Assembly: GCA_030770545.1 (NCBI GenBank)
Contig: CM061109.1
Location: 3,720,001 to 3,784,000, forward strand
Direction: 5' to 3'
DNA length: 64,000 nt
Source: Macropodus opercularis
Lineage: Eukaryota; Chordata; Actinopteri; Anabantiformes; Osphronemidae
Both the position numbers and the translations under genes were made by a program. Of this stretch, positions 37,101 to 49,243 are shown piece by piece. The first letter of the stretch is position 1; each line of letters begins with the position of its first letter. The notes under the pieces are model-generated. The model was not told the DNA's origin. It was given only the letters and a program-made list of their open reading frames with translations, and did not search any database.

Positions 37101-40100
37101 TCAGGTGACTAAACCATTTCACAGAGCTACACACACATTCTTCACCTACACATAGTTGCTTCAGAACACTGGACTCACTCTGAATGGAGCGTCCGCTGTC
37201 TGCCTCCTGTCCCGGATGTCAGGCGGGAATCCAGTCCTGTTTCTATGGAGCAGGTGGAACTTTTCCCTGGTGTCGGCTGTAACCATTAGTCTGGACTCAG
37301 GCGCCGGTCAGCAGACTGTCCATCACACTTTTATACTACAAAATAAAACCAATATAAATCAAATTAATCAAAATACAAGCTAGGTTTAACACAAAGGTAC
37401 ATGTAAGTAGACACAGAAGTTTTAAAGCTATGCCCAAATCAATGCTTTGCCCCAACCTACAGGGAACTCCTGTAATCTGTCAATACCCAAAGCATCTATT
37501 TTATACATTTGCACTTTCAGTCCAAAACCTGTTAACTAATTATCAGTAGCCTGAGCATCACAGAGAGGAGACTTGTTGGCTCTCGCCTCAACAATGAGTT
37601 TATGTTACAAGTTCAGAGGTTCATCGTAAAATACTGTGATGTAATTTCAGTTTGTATGTGATATAAAAGATGGTTCATAACACTGTACTCACTGTGAACG
37701 GAGCATCCGCTGTCCGCCTCCTGTTCCGAACATCAGGCGGGAATCCAGTCCTCCTTTTTCTGTTTAGAGGAACCTTTCCCTTGTGTCGACTGTAACCCTC
37801 AGTCTGGACTCAGGCGTCAGTCGGCAGACTGTCCGTCCAACTTCTGACACCAAGATGTCGTGGAAAAACCTTCTTCAAATGCTGGAACATACTGAGAAAA
37901 CTAGAGGAGCATGTTGGTGTAATGAACCAGCTCAACGTTTAGTACGTGCTGGCATGAGGAAGACATCCTACAGCGAACCACTGTCTTCTGATGGATGTTA
38001 ACACCAGAGCTTCTTATATATTGTAACACAATGGTTTAGCCACCCCTCGCATGCTACCTGCTGTCTAAACGCATGTTCCATTTGGCCAACACACCAACCT
38101 GGTAAAGCTTCTAACTTCCCCATTTTGTTCCCTGTGGTTGTGTAGATTCACTTGGGCCGGTGCTTAAACTTTCAATGGGCTTATCATTCACACAGGGGTT
38201 TTCACTCACACTGATCTTCCCATCTCATCGTATGGTTGGATCTTATCAAACATACTCTAACTTTGGGTGACTCTCTTCAGCCAGGTAGTTTGTATGACAC
38301 ATTCGTTCCGAGCAACGTACCCTGTAGTGTGCTTATCAGCAATGCACACGGGACACTGAAGGAGTCATCGCAAAGCTTATGATGTTATTATATCAGTCAT
38401 ACGCCCATTTTATTCAGATGGGACATCCCTAGATGTATGAATGCTCTAAAACATAAAATCAACTCAAATAAAACTAAATACAAGCTAGGTTTACCACAAA
38501 GTGACACAAATGAAGACAAACTAAAATACAGTTCAAAAACATAGGCCACAATGTTGCTGAACATTTACACATGTGGTCGATTCTCTTTAAACCCATTAAT
38601 GACTTACACAACGTAAGACTTCAGTATTTGTAATATCCTACATGTAACTTCACTGTAACATTCACTGACCACTAAAGAAATTACAGAACGCGTCAGGTGA
38701 CTAAACCATTTCACAGAGCTACACACACATTCTTCACCTACACATAGTTGCTTCAGAACACTGGACTCACTCTGAATGGAGCGTCCGCTGTCTGCCTCCT
38801 GTCCCGGATGTCAGGCGGGAATCCAGTCCTGTTTCTATGGAGCAGGTGGAACTTTTCCCTGGTGTCGGCTGTAACCATTAGTCTGGACTCAGGCGCCGGT
38901 CAGCAGACTGTCCATCACACTTTTATACTACAAAATAAAACCAATATAAATCAAATTAATCAAAATACAAGCTAGGTTTAACACAAAGGTACATGTAAGT
39001 AGACACAGAAGTTTTAAAGCTATGCCCAAATCAATGCTTTGCCCCAACCTACAGGGAACTCCTGTAATCTGTCAATACCCAAAGCATCTATTTTATACAT
39101 TTGCACTTTCAGTCCAAAACCTGTTAACTAATTATCAGTAGCCTGAGCATCACAGAGAGGAGACTTGTTGGCTCTCGCCTCAACAATGAGTTTATGTTAC
39201 AAGTTCAGAGGTTCATCGTAAAATACTGTGATGTAATTTCAGTTTGTATGTGATATAAAAGATGGTTCATAACACTGTACTCACTGTGAACGGAGCATCC
39301 GCTGTCCGCCTCCTGTTCCGAACATCAGGCGGGAATCCAGTCCTCCTTTTTCTGTTTAGAGGAACCTTTCCCTTGTGTCGACTGTAACCCTCAGTCTGGA
39401 CTCAGGCGTCAGTCGGCAGACTGTCCGTCCAACTTCTGACACCAAGATGTCGTGGAAAAACCTTCTTCAAATGCTGGAACATACTGAGAAAACTAGAGGA
39501 GCATGTTGGTGTAATGAACCAGCTCAACGTTTAGTACGTGCTGGCATGAGGAAGACATCCTACAGCGAACCACTGTCTTCTGATGGATGTTAACACCAGA
39601 GCTTCTTATATATTGTAACACAATGGTTTAGCCACCCCTCGCATGCTACCTGCTGTCTAAACGCATGTTCCATTTGGCCAACACACCAACCTGGTAAAGC
39701 TTCTAACTTCCCCATTTTGTTCCCTGTGGTTGTGTAGATTCACTTGGGCCGGTGCTTAAACTTTCAATGGGCTTATCATTCACACAGGGGTTTTCACTCA
39801 CACTGATCTTCCCATCTCATCGTATGGTTGGATCTTATCAAACATACTCTAACTTTGGGTGACTCTCTTCAGCCAGGTAGTTTGTATGACACATTCGTTC
39901 CGAGCAACGTACCCTGTAGTGTGCTTATCAGCAATGCACACGGGACACTGAAGGAGTCATCGCAAAGCTTATGATGTTATTATATCAGTCATACGCCCAT
40001 TTTATTCAGATGGGACATCCCTAGATGTATGAATGCTCTAAAACATAAAATCAACTCAAATAAAACTAAATACAAGCTAGGTTTACCACAAAGTGACACA

Positions 40101-43100
40101 AATGAAGACAAACTAAAATACAGTTCAAAAACATAGGCCACAATGTTGCTGAACATTTACACATGTGGTCGATTCTCTTTAAACCCATTAATGACTTACA
40201 CAACGTAAGACTTCAGTATTTGTAATATCCTACATGTAACTTCACTGTAACATTCACTGACCACTAAAGAAATGACAGAACGCGTCAGGTGACTAAACCA
40301 TTTCACAGAGCTACACACACATTCTTCACCTACACATAGTTGCTTCAGAACACTGGACTCACTCTGAATGGAGCGTCCGCTGTCTGCCTCCTGTCCCGGA
40401 TGTCAGGCGGGAATCCAGTCCTGTTTCTGTGGAGCAGGTGGAACTTTTCCCTGGTGTCGGCTGTAACCATTAGTCTGGACTCAGGCGCCGGTCAGCAGAC
40501 TGTCCATCACACATTTATACTACAAAATAAAACCAATATAAATCAAATTAATCAAAATACAAGCTAGGTTTAACACAAAGGTACATGTAAGTAGACACAG
40601 AAGTTTTAAAGCTATGCCCAAATCAATGCTTTGCCCCAACCTACAGGGAACTACTGTAATCTGTTAATACCCAAAGCATCTATTCTATACATTTGGACTT
40701 TCAGTCCACAACCTGTTAACTAATGATCAGTAGCCTGAGCATCACAGAGAGGAGACTTGTTTGCTCAGGCCTCAACAATGAGTTTTTGTTACAAGTTCAG
40801 AGGTTTATCGTAAAATACTGTGATGTAATTTCAGTTTGTATGTGATATAAAAGATGGTTCATAACACTGTACTCACTGTGAACGGAGCATCCGCTGTCCG
40901 CCTCCTGTTCCGAACATCAGGCGGGAATCCAGTCCTCCTTTTTCTGTTTAGAGGAACCTTTCCCTTGTGTCGACTGTAACCCTCAGTCTGGACTCAGGCG
41001 TCAGTCGGCAGACTGTCCGTCCAACTTCTGACACCAAGATGTCGTGGAAAAACCTTCTTCAAATGCTGGAACATACTGAGAAAACTAGAGGAGCATGTTG
41101 GTGTAATGAACCAGCTCAACGTTTAGTACGTGCTGGCATGAGGAAGACATCCTACAGCAAACCACTGTCTTCTGATGGTTGTTAACACCAGAGCTTCTTA
41201 TATATTGTAACACAATGGTTTAGCCACCCCTCGCATCCTACCTGCTGTCTAAACGCATGTTTCATTTGGCCAACACACCAACCTGGTAAAGCTTCTAACT
41301 TCCCCATTTTGTTCCCTGTGGTTGTGTAGATTCACTTGGGCCGGTGCTTAAACTTTCAATGGGCTTATCATTCACACAGGGGTTTTCACTCACACTGATC
41401 TTCCCATCTCATCGTATGGTTGGATCTTATCAAACATACTCTAACTTTGGGTGACTCTCTTCAGCCAGGTAGTTTGTATGACACATTCGTTCCGAGCAAC
41501 GTACCCTGTAGTGTGCTTATCAGCAATGCACACGGGACACTGAAGGAGTCATCGCAAAGCTTATGATGTTATTATATCAGTCATACGCCCATTTTATTCA
41601 GATGGGACATCCCTAGATGTATGAATGCTCTAAAACATAAAATCAACTCAAATAAAACTAAATACAAGCTAGGTTTACCACAAAGTGACACAAATGAAGA
41701 CAAACTAAAATACAGTTTAAAAACATAGGCCACAATGTTGCTGAACTTTTTCTTACACATGTGGTCGATTCTCTTTAAACCCATGAATGACTTACACAAC
41801 GTAAGACTTCAGTATTTGTAATATCCTACATGTAACTTCACTGTAACATTCACTGACCACTAAAGAAATTACAGAACGCGTCAGGTGACTAAACCATTTC
41901 ACAGAGCTACACACACATTCTTCACCTACACATAGTTGCTTCAGAACACTGGACTCACTCTGAATGGAGCGTCCGCTGTCTGCCTCCTGTCCCGGATGTC
42001 AGGCGGGAATCCAGTCCTGTTTCTGTGGAGCAGGTGGAACTTTTCCCTGGTGTCGGCTGTAACCATTAGTCTGGACTCAGGCGCCGGTCAGCAGACTGTC
42101 CATCACACTTTTATACTACAAAATAAAACCAATATAAATCAAATTAATCAAAATACAAGCTAGGTTTAACACAAAGGTACATGTAAGTAGACACAGAAGT
42201 TTTAAAGCTATGCCCAAATCAATGCTTTGCCCCAACCTACAGGGAACTCCTGTAATCTGTCAATACCCAAAGCATCTATTCTATACATTTGCACTTTCAG
42301 TCCAAAACCTGTTAACTAATTATCAGTAGCCTGAGCATCACAGAGAGGAGACTTGTTGGCTCTCGCCTCAACAATGAGTTTATGTTACAAGTTCAGAGGT
42401 TCATCGTAAAATACTGTGATGTAATTTCAGTTTGTATGTGATATAAAAGATGGTTCATAACACTGTACTCACTGTGAACGGAGCATCCGCTGTCCGCCTC
42501 CTGTTCCGAACATCAGGCGGGAATCCAGTCCTCCTTTTTCTGTTTAGAGGAACCTTTCCCTTGTGTCGACTGTAACCCTCAGTCTGGACTCAGGCGTCAG
42601 TCGACAGACTGTCCGTCCAACTTCTGACACCAAGATGTCGTGGAAAAACCTTCTTCAAATGCTGGAACATACTGAGATAACTAGAGGAGCATGTTGGTGT
42701 AATGAACCAGCTCAACGTTTAGTACGTGCTGGCATGAGGAAGACATCCTACAGCGAACCACTGTCTTCTGATGGATGTTAACACCAGAGCTTCTTATATA
42801 TTGTAACACAATGGTTTAGCCACCCCTCGCATGCTACCTGCTGTCTAAACGCATGTTCCATTTGGCCAACACACCAACCTGGTAAAGCTTCTAACTTCCC
42901 CATTTTGTTCCCTGTGGTTGTGTAGATTCACTTGGGCCGGTGCTTAAACTTTCAATGGGCTTATCATTCACACAGGGGTTTTCACTCACACTGATCTTCC
43001 CATCTCATCGTATGGTTGGATCTTATCAAACATACTCTAACTTTGGGTGACTCTCTTCAGCCAGGTAGTTTGTATGACACATTCGTTCCGAGCAACGTAC

Positions 43101-45121
43101 CCTGTAGTGTGCTTATCAGCAATGCACACGGGACACTGAAGGAGTCATCGCAAAGCTTATGATGTTATTATATCAGTCATACGCCCATTTTATTCAGATG
43201 GGACATCCCTAGATGTATGAATGCTCTAAAACATAAAATCAACTCAAATAAAACTAAATACAAGCTAGGTTTACCACAAAGTGACACAAATGAAGACAAA
43301 CTAAAATACAGTTCAAAAACATAGGCCACAATGTTGCTGAACATTTACACATGTGGTCGATTCTCTTTAAACCCATTAATGACTTACACAACGTAAGACT
43401 TCAGTATTTGTAATATCCTACATGTAACTTCACTGTAACATTCACTGACCACTAAAGAAATGACAGAACGCGTCAGGTGACTAAACCATTTCACAGAGCT
43501 ACACACACATTCTTCACCTACACATAGTTGCTTCAGAACACTGGACTCACTCTGAATGGAGCGTCCGCTGTCTGCCTCCTGTCCCGGATGTCAGGCGGGA
43601 ATCCAGTCCTGTTTCTGTGGAGCAGGTGGAACTTTTCCCTGGTGTCGGCTGTAACCATTAGTCTGGACTCAGGCGCCGGTCAGCAGACTGTCCATCACAC
43701 ATTTATACTACAAAATAAAACCAATATAAATCAAATTAATCAAAATACAAGCTAGGTTTAACACAAAGGTACATGTAAGTAGACACAGAAGTTTTAAAGC
43801 TATGCCCAAATCAATGCTTTGCCCCAACCTACAGGGAACTACTGTAATCTGTTAATAACCAAAGCATCTATTCTATACATTTGGACTTTCAGTCCACAAC
43901 CTGTTAACTAATGATCAGTAGCCTGAGCATCACAGAGAGGAGACTTGTTTGCTCAGGCCTCAACAATGAGTTTTTGTTACAAGTTCAGAGGTTTATCGTA
44001 AAATACTGTGATGTAATTTCAGTTTGTATGTGATATAAAAGATGGTTCATAACACTGTACTCACTGTGAACGGAGCATCCGCTGTCCGCCTCCTGTTCCG
44101 AACATCAGGCGGGAATCCAGTCCTCCTTTTTCTGTTTAGAGGAACCTTTCCCTTGTGTCGACTGTAACCCTCAGTCGGGACTCAGGCGTCAGTCGGCAGA
44201 CTGTCCGTCCAACTTCTGACACCAAGATGTCGTGGAAAAACCTTCTTCAAATGCTGGAACATACTGAGAAAACTAGAGGAGCATGTTGGTGTAATGAACC
44301 AGCTCAACGTTTAGTACGTGCTGGCATGAGGAAGACATCCTACAGCGAACCACTGTCTTCTGATGGTTGTTAACACCAGAGCTTCTTATATATTGTAACA
44401 CAATGGTTTAGCCACCCCTCGCATCCTACCTGCTGTCTAAACGCATGTTTCATTTGGCCAACACACCAACCTGGTAAAGCTTCTAACTTCCCCATTTTGT
44501 TCCCTGTGGTTGTGTAGATTCACTTGGGCCGGTGCTTAAACTTTCAATGGGCTTATCATTCACACAGGGGTTTTCACTCACACTGATCTTCCCATCTCAT
44601 CGTATGGTTGGATCTTATCAAACATACTCTAACTTTGGGTGACTCTCTTCAGCCAGGTAGTTTGTATGACACATTCGTTCCGAGCAACGTACCCTGTAGT
44701 GTGCTTATCAGCAATGCACACGGGACACTGAAGGAGTCATCGCAAAGCTTATGATGTTATTATATCAGTCATACGCCCATTTTATTCAGATGGGACATCC
44801 CTAGATGTATGAATGCTCTAAAACATAAAATCAACTCAAATAAAACTAAATACAAGCTAGGTTTACCACAAAGTGACACAAATGAAGACAAAAAAAATCT
44901 GCTTTAAAACATAGGCCACAATGTTGCTGAACTTTTTCTTACACATGTGGTCGATTCTCTTTAAACCCATTAATGACTTACACAACGTAAGACTTCAGTA
45001 TTTGTAATATCCTACATGTAACTTCACTGTAACATTCACTGACCACTAAAGAAATTACAGAACGCGTCAGGTGACTAAACCATTTCACAGAGCTACACAC
45101 ACATTCTTCACCTACACATAG

Positions 45122-45493
45122 TTGCTTCAGAACACTGGACTCACTCTGAATGGAGCGTCCGCTGTCTGCCTCCTGTCCCGGATGTCAGGCGGGAATCCAG
45201 TTCTGTTTCTGTGGAGCAGGTGGAACTTTTGCCTGGTGTCGGCTGTAACCATCAGTCTGGACTCAGGCGTCGGGCAGCAGACTGTCCATCACACTTTTAT
45301 ACCACAAAATAAAACCAATATAAATCAAATTAATCAAAATACAAGCTAGGTTTAACACAGTTATATGTAAGAAGACACAGAATTTTTAAAGCTATGCCCA
45401 AATCAATGCTTTGCCCCAACCTACAGGGAACTACTGTAATCTAATCTTAATACCCAAAGCATTTATTCTATACAGCTGCATTTTCAGTCTAAG
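45122..45493 (+). repeat. Right edge unit of the satellite (truncated)
   Basis: Starts as a normal unit but accumulates more substitutions and small indels than any inner unit, and ends within B2/early spacer at TTTTCAGTC. This is the expected decay at an array edge. Confidence 0.85.
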
Positions 45494-45829
45494 TATGGGC
45501 GTTGTTGAGGTATGACGTTTAACATTTTATTAATAAAGTAAAACAACATAGATCTTGTATCCTGACATACGAATGAAATATTTATCTCAGCATCACTGGA
45601 CACTGGACTAAACGTTTCAAGTTGGTAAAACTTCCATGCTAACATTTAGCTAAGGTTTTATTCAGTTTTCTCATTTACATAGATAAGTTGCAACAAAACC
45701 TGCACATTTCAGTCTAATCTTGTTCAGGGTGAAAGTAAACAAAAACACCTTCACATGACACAAACAGTGTCAGAATGCATAGCACAAATAATATACAAAT
45801 ATTTTTTATCTCAGCATAAAATGTCTTAC
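45494..45829. other. Unique interval right of the satellite
   Basis: AT-rich, no recognised gene or repeat. If the minus-strand exon at 45830-45903 is real, this is the start of its first intron. Confidence 0.4.
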
Positions 45830-45903
45830 CTCTGTTTCTCTGTCTCGGTGGAAATGATATGACTGGTACAAGTTTCATCTGTTTAGCCGACTCCAAGGTT
45901 ACG
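45830..45903 (-). other. Candidate minus-strand first exon
   Basis: Read on the minus strand, an ATG at 45878-45876 opens a short frame MKLVPVISFPPRQRNR that runs into CAGAG|GTAAGA, a good splice donor (exon end 45830). It lies just downstream of the CRE on that strand. A transcript from here would enter the satellite. No further exons were identified, so the product is unknown. Confidence 0.3.
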
Positions 45904-46037
45904 TGACGTCATCAACCGCTGATCTAGCAGTTGATATTCTCAGCCCATCAGATTCAAGCTACCGAGTAACCATGACGACCATGGCGCAGAGGTACTCGGG
46001 AAAAACGTGTTGCATTGATAACATCCAATATGGCGGC
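45904..46037. promoter_or_regulatory. Bidirectional promoter-like region with CRE and YY1 motif
   Basis: TGACGTCA, the full palindromic CRE bound by CREB/ATF, is at 45904-45911. AATATGGCGGC, close to the YY1 consensus, is at 46027-46037. The interval is richer in CpG than its surroundings. Splice-donor-like sites point away on both sides: GTAAGA on the minus strand at 45829 and GTAGGT on the plus strand near 46130. An ACCATGG start context lies between (45979-45985), but its frame closes after about 23 codons. Confidence 0.5.
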
Positions 46038-46329
46038 GTCCGGAACTAGCACACGCTCTACCCTTTCAGAAACATGTAAAGCTGTAGCAACCGACAGAGA
46101 AGGAGAATAAGAAAAAAAGCTGGACAGGTAGGTGGCCTCCTCAGTGACATGTTTACTGTGTACAGTAGCACTGCTAGATGTTTGAATATACAATACGTAA
46201 AGCTAAAGTAGCAATGTCGCTAACAAGCTAACCTAAGGCTAACTGCTGACAATATTTACACAACCACTGTATAACAAGGTTTGGACCATTTTGTTAGCAG
46301 TGTATCAACCAGACTGTGTTTCAGTTGCA

Positions 46330-47007
46330 CATGTGTCCTTCCACAGAACTCTGGTAGATAATTAATAAGCATGTAAATGTTCAAAATTCAATCCTTAGTT
46401 TATGTATTAAATGAACTCTATATCTTTTTTGCCTTTATTTCATAACTTATGTCTGAATGTGTTACAAGTTAGCAACGTGCTCTGGTTTGTACTTGGGGCT
46501 ATGGTAGAAACATTATCTGTAGTCCCAACAGCTGTGCAGCATGCAAGCAAGTGTTGCACACAGCTTGGTAACGCAGAGACAAAAGAAGATGTTCATTCAA
46601 AAAAAAGGGTAAAATGTCAACAAAACCCACTCCCTGTTAAAGCTGCTGTCAGGATGTGAGCGCCATCATTTATACTGATGAGGTGAAAACGTATTATGGA
46701 CGTGTGTGCCACATTATTACAGTGTTTTTTGTGCAGTAGACAAGACGGAAAAACATGCTCAGACAGATGAAGATATTTTAAGCACCTATCGATACTGATT
46801 GTTGCTGATACTTACTACTTACTTACTTACAGCTTATTAATCTGTAAAGATGTGGTATCTATCTGTTGTTAATAAGTTTTTGTTTTTCCCCTCAATTCCA
46901 GGTGACACACAAGCAGACTCCTGCAGTGGCAGTTGAGAGTGAGATGCCCCCTGCTTCCAGTAAGATGTTAATAATCAGGTAAAGAAGTAGGGCCATCACT
47001 GTGGTCA
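46330..47007 (-). repeat. Inverted segment R1, part 1 (L2 empty site)
   Basis: Reverse complement of 11740-11664 joined directly to 9497-8720. The L2 and the second 290-bp repeat are absent: AAATGAACTCTATATC continues straight into the R1 equivalent. The retroposon at 8857-9142 is also absent. An inner stretch (about 46515-46735) is replaced or highly diverged. The match breaks at 47007 and resumes at 48999. Confidence 0.8.
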
Positions 47008-48998
47008 CAAATCATGGTTGTTGCTCTGTACTGTGTGTAGTTTCAATATAATAATAATAGGAAGCTGAACACACTACTTATAGTGGCAGCACTTCAAAAC
47101 GTGATCCGTTTTCATTGCAGTATCTTTGCGTGTCCACAACGTTTTAGTTTTTTTTCCGCAAAAAGCTCTGAATTGTTATCTGAAAAACAGCGTTTTTGTC
47201 TTACAACTATCTTCCGTTCACTGCAAAGTTATAATGGCCGTGTCTTGTGTTTGATGTTGAAAGGCTTTAAAGACAGCAGGCATCTCCCAAAATATCTACA
47301 CACACACTGTATCACGTCTGCTGTGATATAAATATCTCCACATATTTCTGTGGCTGCGATGTAATTAATATATGATACTTTGCACTTTTAAAAATGTGCA
47401 TATAACTATTCTGTTGTCACAATTTCTGCCGGTAAGTGAACTTCACTATAATGTTTGTCTCTTGTAGAGAATTTCTGTATGAAGCCTTCTCTATGGTAAA
47501 TAATCCAACAGTGTTATTCAGATACAGTGAGTGAAAACAGGGAACGTTTGATCACATCGCTTCCCACAGCAGGTGTATTCATATGTTAATGTTCACTCCT
47601 CACCTTGGCTTCAGCCGCCAAGCGGTGAAAGGCTGCTGAGAAGCCACCACGTTTTACAGGAGCCTTCCTGGTTTGTTAACTGCAGCATCGTCAGAAAAAC
47701 GCACAGTTAAAGCTCCTCATTCAAGCTGCACCGTCATTGTTACCATTGTATCAATTGTTCACCCAAATTATAGCGAAGGCTGACTGGCGGCTCAATGACT
47801 GATCGCCTTATTCTGACTGTGATGACTTTGCGCTTCCTCCAGTAAAAATCAACAATAAATAATGAAGGGTCTAAAGGTTTTCAGCTGAACTTTCAGTCCT
47901 TTGCTGCTGCAGCCAAGGTGAGAATTCTCGTTTCCATCTGACTGCAACGATCTTAACGTGGGGGAGGGGACGTCTTTGCCTTTAGCTGGATGTCGGTGGA
48001 GACTCTCAGTCATCCAGCTGAGGTTGTCTGAAAGTTGATTCATACATGTGTGTTTTTTTACACGTATTTAAAGTGGATGGTTGTGTGGAGTTTATTTATT
48101 TAAGGTGTCTGTATGTAACCAACAAACTGAATGAATGACGACATTAACATCGATAAATTCGTCCCCAGATCCTGAGCTAAACAACAGTGCGTATTTCTTG
48201 TCTAGTGTGTCCCAACACCGTGTTTTGTCAAGGAGTGAATCGTCTGAAGCGTCTTTTAATTCATACATTTTGTGTATTGGTCTCCGCTGGACTCATCACG
48301 TCCTGTCAGCTTGTGGGCGCTGGTGGCAGCAGCTCACTTCAGTTCACAAAGCGCAGAAGACAAGGTAAACAAAACAGCATTATATCTTTCAAACACGCGT
48401 CCATATGTCTGTTATGAGTTGATTAAAAGGAGATTTTAGAAATTAAAATCAGGCAGAAACTCGGGTCGCCAAAACGGGAACCGCTGAACTACACAAGACA
48501 CCGCCAGGGTGGCTTCACAGGTGTTCTTGTCTGAATGGATGTAGCCACCATTGAATGAGATTTTCTTGTATAAATTTCCATTTTAGTGAACCTTACTCTT
48601 TTATTGAGTTGGGAGTTTATATTATAACGTCTGATAAATAAAGAATTCACAGAAATCCTCGGTACAGTACTGTGTGGTTGTAGGACTAGCCATGACCGGC
48701 TATAAGTGTCAGCCCATCGCCACCTACAGGTCATTTAGACGTAACACACGCTGTGCCTCGGCAAAAATGCAGTGGAAACGTGGCAGAAATGACAAACCAA
48801 CGCGGTGGAATACGACACTTTTAACAGCTACCACTGTATTTCGTACAGATTTGAGTCAGGGTTTTGTGTGGAACTGTGTTTAATTTGTGGTTGAAGCCAT
48901 GGTTAACCTGATGAACATGTTGGTTCTCTTTCGCTCATGGGGCCCTTGCAGGGAGTGAACTGTAGCTCATACGTTTAGGATACTACTTTGTGCCCTGG
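47008..48998. mobile_element. 2-kb insertion splitting the inverted R1
   Basis: In R1 the flanking sequences are contiguous; here about 1990 bp separate them. The ends read CACAAA (left) and TTTGTG (right), a 6-bp inverted match, with no clear target duplication. No transposase or other domain was recognised; the open frames (47083-47331, 48135-48368, 48674-48883) are short and motif-free. It could be a non-autonomous element or unique DNA moved in by rearrangement. Confidence 0.5.
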
Positions 48999-49243
48999 AT
49001 TTCATTTTTACATCATTGGTGTAACACCTGTTGTTATCAAACCTTAAGTTCTTCTTATTATAATTGTGCATTTCTTCATCTGTTGTACATTCAAAGTATT
49101 GTTTTAAATGTGATCCATGGCACCAATTGATATGTTGCTGTGATACTTACTGTTATCCCTAGAAAAGGCCACATCATCTTGTCAGTTTTAATGTAGTTGC
49201 TTTTTCAGGGATCATTTTCATCCAGTAATAGTTTTAAATTCTA
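48999..49243 (-). repeat. Inverted segment R1, part 2
   Basis: Reverse complement of about 8720-8490, recognisable from CTGGATTTCATTTTTACATC and from CTAGAAAAGGCCAC further on. It stops at the TTAA where the piggyBac starts. Confidence 0.85.

Larger units (their letters stand above)
13808..45493 (+). repeat. Tandem satellite array, about 20 units of roughly 1594 bp
   Basis: Taking the sequence TTGCTTCAGAACACTGG as unit start, units begin at 14834, 16425, 18019, 19613, 21208, 22803, 24397, 25991, 27587, 29181, 30776, 32370, 33966, 35562, 37156, 38748, 40340, 41936, 43528 and 45122. Spacings are 1591-1596. A partial, internally deleted unit (13808-14833) opens the array and a truncated, more diverged unit closes it (45122-45493). 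Units differ by only a few bases each. A unit contains, in order, module A1, module B2, a TATA-type box, module A2, a 600-bp spacer and module B1. The recurring open frames begin with TTG or GTG and not ATG, so I treat the unit as non-coding. I cannot match it to a known satellite, rDNA, snRNA or histone repeat. Confidence 0.97.

Noticed and set aside
13808..45493. CRISPR array, rDNA, 5S, snRNA or miR-430-like cluster
   Set aside because: Units are 1.6 kb without spacers; I found no 5S, U1, U5, U6 or miR-430 seed sequence on either strand.
45714..45896. 60-codon minus-strand frame as a complete small protein
   Set aside because: It opens with TTG; a splice donor after the ATG-started part makes a first exon more likely than a complete gene.
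46411..46659. 82-codon plus-strand frame as an exon of a gene driven by the 46 kb promoter
   Set aside because: It lies mostly in the inverted R1; splice sites are only plausible and no product is recognisable, so I did not call it.
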